A stretch of 21,820 nt of DNA from positions 1-21,820 of the forward strand of contig CBIHNH010000010.1 of assembly GCA_966211425.1 (NCBI GenBank), read 5' to 3'. The notes under the pieces were generated by a model, which made no database searches, had not been told where the DNA came from, and was given only the letters and a program-made list of their open reading frames with translations. This DNA is from CBIHNH01 sp966211425. GTDB lineage: Bacteria; Patescibacteriota; Saccharimonadia; Saccharimonadales; Saccharimonadaceae. Each line of letters opens with the position of its first letter. Positions within the stretch are counted from its first letter, which is position 1. Shown here piece after piece: positions 1 to 9,362 of this stretch. Position numbers and translations under genes: made by a program.

Positions 1-37
1 CGTTGACATGAGGCTTGCTTCGGTCAAAATCTGCCAT
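1..37 (-). CDS. tuf: Elongation factor Tu, first 12 codons only (cut by window edge)
   Basis: The minus strand from 37 reads MADFDRSKPHVN, the characteristic N-terminus of bacterial EF-Tu, which normally continues into the GTP-binding P-loop beyond the window edge. EF-Tu carries aminoacyl-tRNA to the ribosome as a GTP complex. A good ribosome binding site (AGGAG) lies 7 nt before the ATG, and a strong promoter lies about 70 nt upstream. Position after fusA fits the usual str gene order, but here tuf has its own promoter and is separated from fusA by an unrelated 223-aa gene. Only 12 residues are visible, so the call rests on that N-terminus and the context. Confidence 0.88.
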   Translation of the reverse strand, partial: MADFDRSKPHVN

Positions 38-104
38 GTAGTTCTCCTACGTTAAATTATTTTTAGTGCATGAGAATAAATTCTCGCAGCACGTATGGGG
101 TTAG

Positions 105-133
105 ATTATAGAGGTTAGAGACGGAAAAGTAAA
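105..133 (-). promoter_or_regulatory. tuf promoter
   Basis: On the minus strand, TTTACT (-35, 128-133) is followed by a 17-nt spacer and a perfect TATAAT (-10, 105-110). The predicted start near position 98 gives a leader of about 60 nt. That leader contains a small inverted repeat at 72-85 (GAGAA, TTTA loop, TTCTC) that could form a 5-bp hairpin before the ribosome binding site. The -35 box begins only a few bases after the stop codon of the upstream 223-aa gene, so tuf can be expressed independently of it. Confidence 0.8.
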
Positions 134-137
134 GATA

Positions 138-809
138 TTAATCGCTGATTTTTGGGGTTGTCTCAAGCGCCCGGCAGGCCGTCAGGTAATTCATTCGAAG
201 CACTTCGTCCTCTCGCTGTTCGGTCAAGCCTAGCGCCTGTGCGACATCAAGCTTGGCGAGGTTTCGGCTGATCTTGGCGTCGCGCCATTCAGGGTAATAC
301 TCCGGTGGCGCAAGATTGAGATACATACTATCTGCAACTAGAGCAAACTTGGCATACGCTACGGGGCAATCCGTACTACTGGCGCACCGAAACGGCGTGT
401 CCGCATGACTTCGTGCGATAGCCAAACACCCGTTAACTTCATGCTCAGACCGGCCGATATCCATCGCAACCTCTACTGTCCTGGTTGTCCAGTCTGTAAA
501 TCCTGTATCATCATCGATAAAGTTCTCCGCCAGCGGAAGTGCAACTCGCAGTAAGGCAAGTCGCATCTTTTCGCACGCGAGCCTTGGATCGCTTTCGAAA
601 AATTCTGGTTCAGGCAAGTGAATACGCTGTTTTGGATCGGCAAGAAGCTCGGTAACGGTTGTATCCGGTATACCGAACTCGTCACTCAAGTATCTTGAGA
701 ATGCAACGTACAGCTCAAAAAAACTCGCCGCCTCACGCATATCATCATGAAAGCGCTCTAGAGGAGATATGTTTATATATTCTCGTTTTGTTGGATCAAA
801 TTCTTGCAC
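138..809 (-). CDS. Hypothetical 223-aa protein between fusA and tuf
   Basis: I do not recognise this family. It is a soluble-looking, acidic, mostly helical protein with no signal peptide or membrane segment. A central stretch around residues 125-150 (CLAIARSHA, then FRCASSTDCPVAYAKFA) holds three cysteines, two of them five residues apart; no complete metal-binding pattern is evident. The start is GTG at 807-809, chosen because an AGGGG ribosome binding site lies 6 nt upstream; no better ATG is close by. A promoter (831-859) directly after the fusA terminator makes it a separate unit. It sits in the gap where tuf normally follows fusA directly, so it looks like a lineage-specific insertion in the str region. 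Function unknown. Confidence 0.75.
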   Translation of the reverse strand: MQEFDPTKREYINISPLERFHDDMREAASFFELYVAFSRYLSDEFGIPDTTVTELLADPKQRIHLPEPEFFESDPRLACEKMRLALLRVALPLAENFIDDDTGFTDWTTRTVEVAMDIGRSEHEVNGCLAIARSHADTPFRCASSTDCPVAYAKFALVADSMYLNLAPPEYYPEWRDAKISRNLAKLDVAQALGLTEQREDEVLRMNYLTACRALETTPKISD

Positions 810-830
810 TGATAGCCCCTAATGTTCTCG

Positions 831-859
831 AGTGTACGCCGTCGACACCCAGCTGACAA
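831..859 (-). promoter_or_regulatory. Promoter of the 223-aa gene
   Basis: Minus strand TTGTCA (-35, 854-859), a 17-nt spacer, then TACACT (-10, 831-836). The predicted transcript start near 824 leaves a leader of about 15 nt that carries the AGGGG ribosome binding site. It lies immediately downstream of the fusA terminator. Confidence 0.6.
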
Positions 860-861
860 GC

Positions 862-888
862 AAAAGCACCATGCGTACATGGTGCTTT
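862..888 (-). terminator. Terminator after fusA
   Basis: A perfect 11-bp inverted repeat (863-873 AAAGCACCATG and 878-888 CATGGTGCTTT on the plus strand, loop CGTA) lies about 20 nt after the fusA stop codon. On the minus strand the second arm runs into TTTTGCTTGT, a short and interrupted U-tract, so termination may be only partly efficient. It marks the end of the rpsL-rpsG-fusA operon. Confidence 0.75.
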
Positions 889-910
889 ATTGCCGTAAGA
901 CCGAAGGGTA

Positions 911-3007
911 TTACTTTTTGCTGCGCTTTTCGATAATGTCCTGCGCAACGTTTGGCGGTACTTCCTCGTACTGAGAGAGCTCCATAGTGCTCGCTGCACG
1001 TCCCTGGCTCATAGAGCGCAGGTCGCTGGTGTAGCCGAACATACTCATCAGAGGTACGAAGGCTTTCACGAGCTTGGCACCGCCCTGGAGGTCTTCCATG
1101 GCTTCGATGCGTCCGCGACGAGAGTTGAGGTCGCCGATGACGTCGCCCATGAAGTCTTCAGGGGTCGTAACTTCGACGCGCATCACTGGCTCGAGGATAA
1201 CAGGCTTCGCCTTTGGGATGCCTTCCTTGACGGCAAGAACACCGGCAAGGTTAAAGGCGAGCTCGCTGGAGTCAACGTCGTGATAGCTACCGTCGTAGAG
1301 AGTTGCTTTGACGCCGATCATCGGATACCCAGCGATCACACCACTCTTGAGCGTATCTTCGATACCCTTTTCGACTGGCTTGCGGTATTCCTGAGGGACA
1401 ACACCACCCTTGATTGCATCAACGAATTCGAAACCTTCACCTGATTCGGTCGGTTCGAAACGAACCCAGACGTCACCATACTGACCGCGACCACCAGACT
1501 GCTTGGCGTGCTTGCCTTGGGCCTCGGTAGAGCCGCGAATGGTCTCACGGAATGCAACTTGAGGTTCACCGATGTTTGCCTCAACCTTGAACTCGCGCTT
1601 CATGCGGTCAATAAGGATATCGAGGTGAAGCTCACCCATTCCAGACATGATCGTCTGCATGGTTTCTTCGTCGGTGTGAACGCGGAAGGTTGGGTCCTCT
1701 TCGGCGAGACGCTGGAGAGCGATACCCATCTTTTCCTGGTCGGCTTTGGTCTTTGGTTCGACGGCAATCGCGACTGGAGGTTCTGGGAACGTGATGCTCT
1801 CGAGAGCGATCGGGTGCGCAACGTCACAGAGGGTATGACCGGTAAAGGTACTCTTTAGCCCGACAACTGCAGCAATATCACCGGCCGTAACCTGGTCGAT
1901 CTCTTCGCGTTTGTCGGCGTGCATACGGACGATACGTCCGACACGTTCCTTCTCGCCAGTCGTCGTGTTCAGGACATACGAACCGGCTTTTAGGACACCT
2001 GAGTACACGCGGACAAAGATCAGTTTTCCGACGAATGGATCGGTTGCGATCTTGAACGCCAGACCAGCCATTGGTTCAGTGTCAGCAGGCTTTCGATCGA
2101 TCTGATCGCCAGTCTTTGGGTTGGTTCCCCAAATAGCGTCAACATCGAGCGGGCTCGGCAGGTAGTCGACCATGATGTCGAGAAGCTTCTCGACAATCAC
2201 GCCACGACCATCACCGCCACTAACGAGGAAGAAGTCACCAGCAAGGACTCGCTTGCGAAGTGCTGCTTTGAGCTCGTCCTGAGAGATTGAGTCTTCGCCT
2301 TCTTCGAGGAAGCGCATCATCAGTTCATCGTCAGCTTCGACGGCGTTCTCAACCAGGAGGCTGCGTGCGTTCTTACATTTTTCAAGCATATCAGTCGGGA
2401 TTTCGCCTGGGATAAGCTCGTGATCAGCGTAGTCGCTGTAGGTGTATGCCTTCATATCGATGAGGTCAACGACACCGTTGATGGTCTTTTCAAAACCTAT
2501 CGGGATGTGAACCGGGAAAGCGTTGCGGCTTAGACGGTTGTGGATCGACTCGAGAGACTTCCAGAAGTCACCACCGGTTTGGTTGATCTTGTTGATGAAG
2601 CAGATGCGTGGCACACCGTACTTGTTTGCCTGGCGCCAGACGGTTTCAGACTGGGCTTCAACGCCCATTTTGCCGTCGAACACAGTTACCGCACCGTCGA
2701 GGACGCGGAGTGAACGTTCAACCTCAACCGTAAAGTCGATGTGACCAGGTGTGTCGATGATGTTGATCTTGTGGTCTTTCCAAAAGCAAGTAACAGCAGC
2801 AGAGGTGATCGTAATACCTCGCTCTTTTTCCTGCTCCATCCAGTCCGTGGTTGCACCGTCACCGGCGCCATTAACGACACCAATCTTGTGTGTCAAACCG
2901 GTTCGGTACAGGATACCTTCGGTCGTCGTTGTCTTACCGGCGTCAATGTGCGCGATAATACCGATGTTACGGTACTTATCGAGCGGATAACTCTTTTCAG
3001 TAGCCAT
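911..3007 (-). CDS. fusA: Elongation factor G
   Basis: A full-length EF-G of 698 aa, the translocase GTPase of the ribosome, also acting in ribosome recycling. The P-loop AHIDAGKT is at residues 19-26, the GITIT switch I signature near 64-68, and DTPGH with the catalytic His at 85-89. Domain II, the domain IV segment GGRGQYGDVWVRF and the C-terminal domain V follow in the usual order. Two guanine-recognition loops are unusual: the G4 motif NKxD reads NKIN (139-142, Asp to Asn) and the G5 SA(F/K) motif reads SGG (263-265). The ATG overlaps the stop codon of the preceding 90-aa gene (TAATG), which implies translational coupling; a weak AAAGGG binding site lies upstream. It is the last gene of the rpsL-rpsG-ORF90-fusA operon. 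Confidence 0.97.
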   Translation of the reverse strand: MATEKSYPLDKYRNIGIIAHIDAGKTTTTEGILYRTGLTHKIGVVNGAGDGATTDWMEQEKERGITITSAAVTCFWKDHKINIIDTPGHIDFTVEVERSLRVLDGAVTVFDGKMGVEAQSETVWRQANKYGVPRICFINKINQTGGDFWKSLESIHNRLSRNAFPVHIPIGFEKTINGVVDLIDMKAYTYSDYADHELIPGEIPTDMLEKCKNARSLLVENAVEADDELMMRFLEEGEDSISQDELKAALRKRVLAGDFFLVSGGDGRGVIVEKLLDIMVDYLPSPLDVDAIWGTNPKTGDQIDRKPADTEPMAGLAFKIATDPFVGKLIFVRVYSGVLKAGSYVLNTTTGEKERVGRIVRMHADKREEIDQVTAGDIAAVVGLKSTFTGHTLCDVAHPIALESITFPEPPVAIAVEPKTKADQEKMGIALQRLAEEDPTFRVHTDEETMQTIMSGMGELHLDILIDRMKREFKVEANIGEPQVAFRETIRGSTEAQGKHAKQSGGRGQYGDVWVRFEPTESGEGFEFVDAIKGGVVPQEYRKPVEKGIEDTLKSGVIAGYPMIGVKATLYDGSYHDVDSSELAFNLAGVLAVKEGIPKAKPVILEPVMRVEVTTPEDFMGDVIGDLNSRRGRIEAMEDLQGGAKLVKAFVPLMSMFGYTSDLRSMSQGRAASTMELSQYEEVPPNVAQDIIEKRSKK

Positions 3008-3279
3008 TAAAACCCTTTCGTCTTGTTATCAAAATTTGTTTGCATAGTTGTGTACTGTATTGCCATTTTCGCAAGTCGATAGGTGTATGCACGCATCGCT
3101 CGCTCCTTTACTTCTTTCCTAGAAATCTCCCTGAACGTGTAGTCGGTAGCTTCTGGTATAGAGCCGAACACCATCTCACGCACATCGCCTCCAAGGTCTT
3201 CGGTTTCAGCGACCATCACAGATCGAGCGACGATATCGCCACGGTCTGGTGTGCGAACATGGATATCTAGGTATGGCAC
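3007..3279 (-). CDS. Hypothetical 90-aa protein inside the rpsL-rpsG-fusA operon
   Basis: A small, charged, unrecognised protein lies between rpsG and fusA, where most bacteria have only a short spacer. The N-terminal half is beta-rich and acidic; residues about 50-75 (REISRKEVKERAMRAYTYRLAKMA) look like a basic helix. The proposed start is GTG at 3277-3279, 8 nt after the rpsG stop; a GAGG sequence about 12 nt upstream is a rather distant binding site, so an internal start is possible. Its stop overlaps the fusA start as TAATG. Co-transcription with, and coupling to, translation genes suggests a translation-linked role, but this is inferred from position only. Confidence 0.68.
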   Translation of the reverse strand: MPYLDIHVRTPDRGDIVARSVMVAETEDLGGDVREMVFGSIPEATDYTFREISRKEVKERAMRAYTYRLAKMAIQYTTMQTNFDNKTKGF

Positions 3280-3287
3280 AGGCTGCT

Positions 3288-3767
3288 TTAACCTCTTGCG
3301 AAGTGTGCAAACGCACGGTTTGCTTCAGCCATCTTATGGGTGTCTTCCTTCTTTTTGAAGGCAGCGCCAGCTTCGTTGTAAGCGTCGACGATCTCGGCCG
3401 CAAGGCGGGCATCGTATGGCATACCCTTGCGGGCACGAGCGGCTTGGACGAGCCACATGTAGGCGTAGTGGTTCTGGCGGTGGCCCTGGATCGGGAATGG
3501 AATCTGGTAGTTCGCACCACCGACACGGCGAGACTTGACCTCAAAGTTTGGCAGGATGTTTTTGAGCGCTTTTTCAAAAACTTCGAGTGGATCTTCGGAC
3601 TTAAGTTTCTTCGCAGCGATCTCGAGTGCACTGTAGACTTGGCGTTCAGCAAGAAGCTTCTTGCCGTCGAGCATACTCTTGTTGATCAGGCGCTGAACCA
3701 GTACGGACTGGTATTTGCGGTCTGGGTTTAGGCGTCGCTGTAGGCTTTTGGTAACTTTACGAGGCAT
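3288..3767 (-). CDS. rpsG: 30S ribosomal protein S7
   Basis: A 159-aa S7, the primary binding protein of the 16S rRNA 3' major domain, which helps assemble the small-subunit head near the mRNA exit. The family start MPRKVTKSLQRR and the conserved C-terminal half with VGGANYQIPFPI, ARARKGMPYDARLAAEIVDAYN and a final AFAHFARG are all present, and the length is close to the usual 156-179 aa. The ATG overlaps the rpsL stop as TAATG, and the last rpsL codons contain a strong AAGGAGG binding site 7 nt before it, so the two genes are translationally coupled. In E. coli S7 represses its own operon; a similar loop may exist here but is not shown by the sequence. Confidence 0.97.
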   Translation of the reverse strand: MPRKVTKSLQRRLNPDRKYQSVLVQRLINKSMLDGKKLLAERQVYSALEIAAKKLKSEDPLEVFEKALKNILPNFEVKSRRVGGANYQIPFPIQGHRQNHYAYMWLVQAARARKGMPYDARLAAEIVDAYNEAGAAFKKKEDTHKMAEANRAFAHFARG

Positions 3768-4180
3768 TACTTGTCCTCCTTCTTAGCGCCGTACTTAGAA
3801 CGACCCTGCTTGCGCTTGCTCACGCCTTGGAGGTCAAGAGCACCACGCACGATGTGGTAACGAACACCTGGAAGGTCTGGTACACGACCACCACGAACGA
3901 GCACAACGGCGTGTTCCTGGAGGTTGTGACCTTCGCCACCGATGTAAGCCCACACTTCCTGACCATTAGTCAGGCGGACACGAGCAACCTTACGGAGGGC
4001 TGAGTTAGGTTTTTTCGGGGTTTTGGTCGTTACCTTGATACAAACACCGCGCTTGAGCGGGGCATCTTGGTCGTGGTAACGAGACTTCAGTGCGTTATGG
4101 ATACGGCCGAGTGCTGGAGATTTACTCTTCTTCGCAGCAGTCTTTCGCGGCTTACGCACGAGCTGGTTGATAGTTGGCAT
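3767..4180 (-). CDS. rpsL: 30S ribosomal protein S12
   Basis: A 137-aa S12, the decoding-centre protein. It begins MPTINQLVRKPRKT and carries the extra internal segment (about residues 25-40) seen in Gram-positive-type S12 proteins. The signatures TPKKPNSALRKVARVRLTNG (54-73) and GGEGHNLQEH (81-90) are intact, including both lysines of the PKKPNS site. The second drug-resistance site differs: canonical GGRVKDLPGVRYH reads GGRVPDLPGVRYH, so Pro101 replaces the Lys equivalent to E. coli K87/K88, while the adjacent Asp (RimO methylthiolation site in E. coli) remains. An AGGAG site lies 10 nt before the ATG. It is the first gene of the operon. Confidence 0.97.
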   Translation of the reverse strand: MPTINQLVRKPRKTAAKKSKSPALGRIHNALKSRYHDQDAPLKRGVCIKVTTKTPKKPNSALRKVARVRLTNGQEVWAYIGGEGHNLQEHAVVLVRGGRVPDLPGVRYHIVRGALDLQGVSKRKQGRSKYGAKKEDK

Positions 4181-4347
4181 GTGAAATGCGCTCCTATGGT
4201 TTTATTGATACTGATGAGCGAGATAACATCGGTGATAAGCCGCTGCTTCCCGGATAACACCCCGCCGAGCAGCATGCTCGCGAGATATGTCCCTTAGACG
4301 TTATGGAAGTGTACACGTGATCCCATAACTCCAAGAGAGGAAACTCA
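4181..4347 (-). promoter_or_regulatory. Structured 5' leader of the rpsL operon
   Basis: About 165 nt separate the predicted transcript start from the rpsL ATG. On the minus strand, GTTATGG pairs with CCATAAC (4300-4306 with 4323-4329), CGAGCA pairs with TGCTCG around a 3-nt loop (4266-4280), and weaker GGTG/CACC and GATG/CATC pairings follow before the AGGAG site. No convincing gene is encoded here. Such a leader could mediate feedback by a ribosomal protein, but I do not recognise a described leader motif. Confidence 0.4.
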
Positions 4348-4353
4348 CTTGAA

Positions 4354-4382
4354 ATCATAGCAAAAAAAGACACTTTTGTCCA
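4354..4382 (-). promoter_or_regulatory. Promoter of the rpsL-rpsG-ORF90-fusA operon
   Basis: Minus strand TGGACA (-35, 4377-4382), a 17-nt spacer, then TATGAT (-10, 4354-4359); each box differs from consensus at one base. It lies directly after the terminator of the neighbouring 87-aa gene, so the operon is transcribed independently of rpoBC. Confidence 0.78.
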
Positions 4383-4385
4383 GAT

Positions 4386-4409
4386 ATGAAGAAAGCCCAC
4401 CGAAGGAGC
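4386..4409. repeat. 24-nt direct repeat, copy 1
   Basis: This segment (plus strand begins ATGAAGAAAGCCCACC) is identical over 24 nt to 4788-4811. It forms the 3' arm and U-rich tail of a minus-strand terminator in both places. The two copies bracket the 87-aa gene and its promoter. Confidence 0.9.
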
Positions 4410-4436
4410 TCGGCGGGAGCTCTCTTCAGTAGGCCT
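4386..4436 (-). terminator. Terminator of the 87-aa gene (copy 1 of a shared element)
   Basis: The minus-strand RNA begins at the stop codon (TAG) with AGGCCUACUGAAGAGAGCU, a CCCGCCG loop, and a returning arm that reaches GGUGGGCU followed by UUCUUC. The stem is about 17 bp with two bulges and two G-U pairs that occur only on this strand, which shows the direction. The 3' arm and tail (4386-4409) are identical over 24 nt to the terminator at 4788-4862. Confidence 0.8.
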
Positions 4437-4698
4437 ATTGAACGGCAGCTTCGGTGCCCAGCGTGAGGATGCGATGTTGGATCTTGTCGAAATCCACCCT
4501 CTTGTCAGCTTCGGCGTGGAAGTTCTTGAAGGTGATCCTCACGATTCTCCGCGTCGCATTCACGTCCAGGATCGACGCGAGAGTGCGGGTCAGCTCGAAA
4601 AGCATCTCTCGCTTCTCCTCTGACAGGTCGAACATGAGTTCGATCGTTTTACTCTCCATGACATACTGAGGCTCCTTTGCAGAACCCTTTTTAGACAT
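4435..4698 (-). CDS. Hypothetical 87-aa protein with a consensus promoter
   Basis: A small soluble protein I do not recognise. The first 15 residues are polar and basic; residues about 18-44 form an amphipathic helix rich in Glu, Arg and Leu; residues about 50-60 (RRIVRITFKNF) look like a beta strand; the C-terminal third is charged. There are no cysteines and no membrane segment. The start ATG has a strong AAAGGAG site 5 nt upstream. The gene is a self-contained unit: a perfect TTGACA-17-TATAAT promoter with extended -10 on one side and a strong terminator on the other. This predicts very high monocistronic expression, unusual for an unknown protein. It lies between rpoC and rpsL, where no gene of this kind normally sits. 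Function unknown. Confidence 0.8.
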   Translation of the reverse strand: MSKKGSAKEPQYVMESKTIELMFDLSEEKREMLFELTRTLASILDVNATRRIVRITFKNFHAEADKRVDFDKIQHRILTLGTEAAVQ

Positions 4699-4749
4699 GT
4701 CTACTCCTTTAAAATCAGCGATGGACGGTAAAAGGTACGTTCATTTCTC

Positions 4750-4778
4750 ATTATACCATCTATATTTACATATGTCAA
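4750..4778 (-). promoter_or_regulatory. Perfect sigma70-type promoter of the 87-aa gene
   Basis: Minus strand TTGACA (4773-4778), a 17-nt spacer, TATAAT (4750-4755), with TGG just before the -10 (extended -10). All twelve core positions match the E. coli consensus. The leader is about 45 nt and carries AAAGGAG. Confidence 0.88.
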
Positions 4779-4787
4779 TATTTTCTC

Positions 4788-4811
4788 ATGAAGAAAGCCC
4801 ACCGAAGGAGC
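4788..4811. repeat. 24-nt direct repeat, copy 2
   Basis: Identical to 4386-4409; flanking bases differ on both sides. It forms the 3' arm and tail of the terminator that ends the 101-aa/73-aa gene pair. Confidence 0.9.
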
Positions 4812-4862
4812 CTGGGGCCTAAAGAAGTTTAAACTTCTTCGGCGAACTCTCTTCGATGGGCT
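4788..4862 (-). terminator. Terminator after the 73-aa membrane gene (copy 2, with inner hairpin)
   Basis: The outer stem pairs 4847-4862 with 4796-4810 (AGCCCAUCGAAG against CUUCGGUGGGCU on the minus-strand RNA, one G-U pair, one bulge), followed by UUCUUC. Inside the loop sits a second perfect 9-bp palindrome at 4822-4839 (AAGAAGTTT/AAACTTCTT). The arm is shared with the 4386-4436 terminator, but the loop is much larger. Confidence 0.78.
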
Positions 4863-4890
4863 GTGGGTAAATCTCCTCTCTGGGTTCAGG

Positions 4891-5112
4891 TCATGACTTG
4901 ATGGATCGGCGCTTCAGATACCTGGACGTCGCCCAGAAAACAGCAGCCAGAACGAAACCCGAGTAGGCTCCAATCATGCTGTTGCCGCTGTGGAAACTGA
5001 CGAGGAAGAAGTACATCGCCCACAGGAGGAACATCCAGCCGATAATGCGAGTCAGCTCGTGAGGCTCCCTGAGTCCTTTGGCCTTTGCCGACCTAAGCCG
5101 TGGCTGGTTCAC
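4891..5112 (-). CDS. Small membrane protein, 73 aa, two predicted TM segments
   Basis: An unrecognised small inner-membrane protein. The first 22 residues are basic (RLRSAKAKGLREPHELTR). Two hydrophobic segments follow, at about 23-40 (IIGWMFLLWAMYFFLVSF) and 47-63 (IGAYSGFVLAAVFWATS), and then a basic tail (RYLKRRSIKS), so both ends should be cytoplasmic. The start is GTG at 5110-5112, supported by an AGGAG site 6 nt upstream. It overlaps the end of the preceding 101-aa gene by 20 nt, which indicates a two-gene operon with coupled translation. Function unknown. Confidence 0.72.
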   Translation of the reverse strand: MNQPRLRSAKAKGLREPHELTRIIGWMFLLWAMYFFLVSFHSGNSMIGAYSGFVLAAVFWATSRYLKRRSIKS

Positions 5113-5398
5113 CGTACTCTCCTCTCTGTCCGTTCATGCCGTTGATAATGAGCTTGGTGTAGTTACCCAGCAGACTCCTGGCGCTCATGTCCTGGACTTT
5201 CACGTGGAGCACCTGATATCCGACGCTTGACCGTACATGGATCTCGTGAGAGACGCTGACGATCATGTCTGGCATCTGATTGCGAAGCTGTTGCACGATG
5301 TCATCGACCTCGCTTGACCACCAGAATTTCTTGCCAGCCGGCAGAAACTCACCCAGGTCGAGACGGACCTCGCCCGAGTTCAATTTTCTTGCACGCAT
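5093..5398 (-). CDS. Hypothetical 101-aa protein downstream of rpoC
   Basis: An unrecognised soluble protein with mixed alpha/beta character; readable blocks are VRLDLGEFLPAGKKFWW, a helix around EVDDIVQQLRNQ and a strand-rich part MIVSVSHEIHVRSS. The frame stays open upstream to an ATG at 5530, but that ATG lies inside the rpoC terminator and upstream of the predicted transcription start, and the intervening sequence folds as RNA hairpins. I therefore start at ATG 5398, with GGGGG 10 nt upstream; ATG 5407 is the alternative, but its spacing to that site is too short. It overlaps the following 73-aa membrane gene by 20 nt. Function unknown. Confidence 0.65.
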   Translation of the reverse strand: MRARKLNSGEVRLDLGEFLPAGKKFWWSSEVDDIVQQLRNQMPDMIVSVSHEIHVRSSVGYQVLHVKVQDMSARSLLGNYTKLIINGMNGQRGEYGEPATA

Positions 5399-5408
5399 CT
5401 GTTTCATG

Positions 5409-5480
5409 CCCCCAAAGGTAGAAGATTTTGAAGTACCTGCGTCTTGCCGTGAACGACAAAGACCACCCTTTCGGGCAGTC
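5409..5480 (-). promoter_or_regulatory. Structured leader RNA with three consecutive hairpins
   Basis: Between the promoter at 5495-5523 and the 101-aa gene, the minus-strand RNA can form an 8-bp hairpin closed by a GAAA tetraloop (GACUGCCC/GGGUGGUC, 5461-5480), a 6-bp hairpin UUGUCG/CGGCAA with UUCA loop (5444-5459), and a 5-bp hairpin AGGUA/UACCU with a 13-nt loop (5416-5438). A run of five G precedes the start codon. The pairings are visible directly; a regulatory role is inferred. I recognise no known riboswitch class in it. Confidence 0.5.
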
Positions 5481-5494
5481 ATCGCATTAGTTAT

Positions 5495-5523
5495 TTTATA
5501 CCATGCTTTTAAATCTAAAACAA
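5495..5523 (-). promoter_or_regulatory. Promoter of the 101-aa/73-aa operon
   Basis: Minus strand TTGTTT (-35, 5518-5523), 17-nt spacer, TATAAA (-10, 5495-5500) preceded by TGG (extended -10). The -35 box lies inside one arm of the rpoC terminator, so termination and initiation signals share the same bases. Confidence 0.6.
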
Positions 5524-5550
5524 CCCGCATATCACGGGTTGTTTTAGATT
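5512..5550 (-). terminator. Terminator after rpoC
   Basis: A perfect 16-bp inverted repeat (5512-5527 and 5535-5550, core AACCCG/CGGGTT, 7-nt loop) begins 14 nt after the rpoC stop codon. It has A-rich and T-rich arm ends and is symmetrical, so it could work in both directions. Confidence 0.85.
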
Positions 5551-5564
5551 AGAGCAGTCGAGTA

Positions 5565-9362
<3,798 letters not shown>

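Noticed and set aside
3206..3652. 148-aa frame overlapping rpsG and the 90-aa gene on the same strand
   Set aside because: It is an alternative frame of the clear S7 gene; its Ser/Thr/Arg-rich translation resembles no protein and it has no start signals.
4194..4400. 68-aa frame in the rpsL leader
   Set aside because: It covers the promoter and hairpins, and its composition is unlike real proteins; regulatory RNA explains the region better.
5399..5530. Extending the 101-aa protein to the ATG at 5530 (145 aa)
   Set aside because: That ATG lies in the rpoC terminator and ahead of the predicted transcription start, and the added residues correspond to RNA hairpins.
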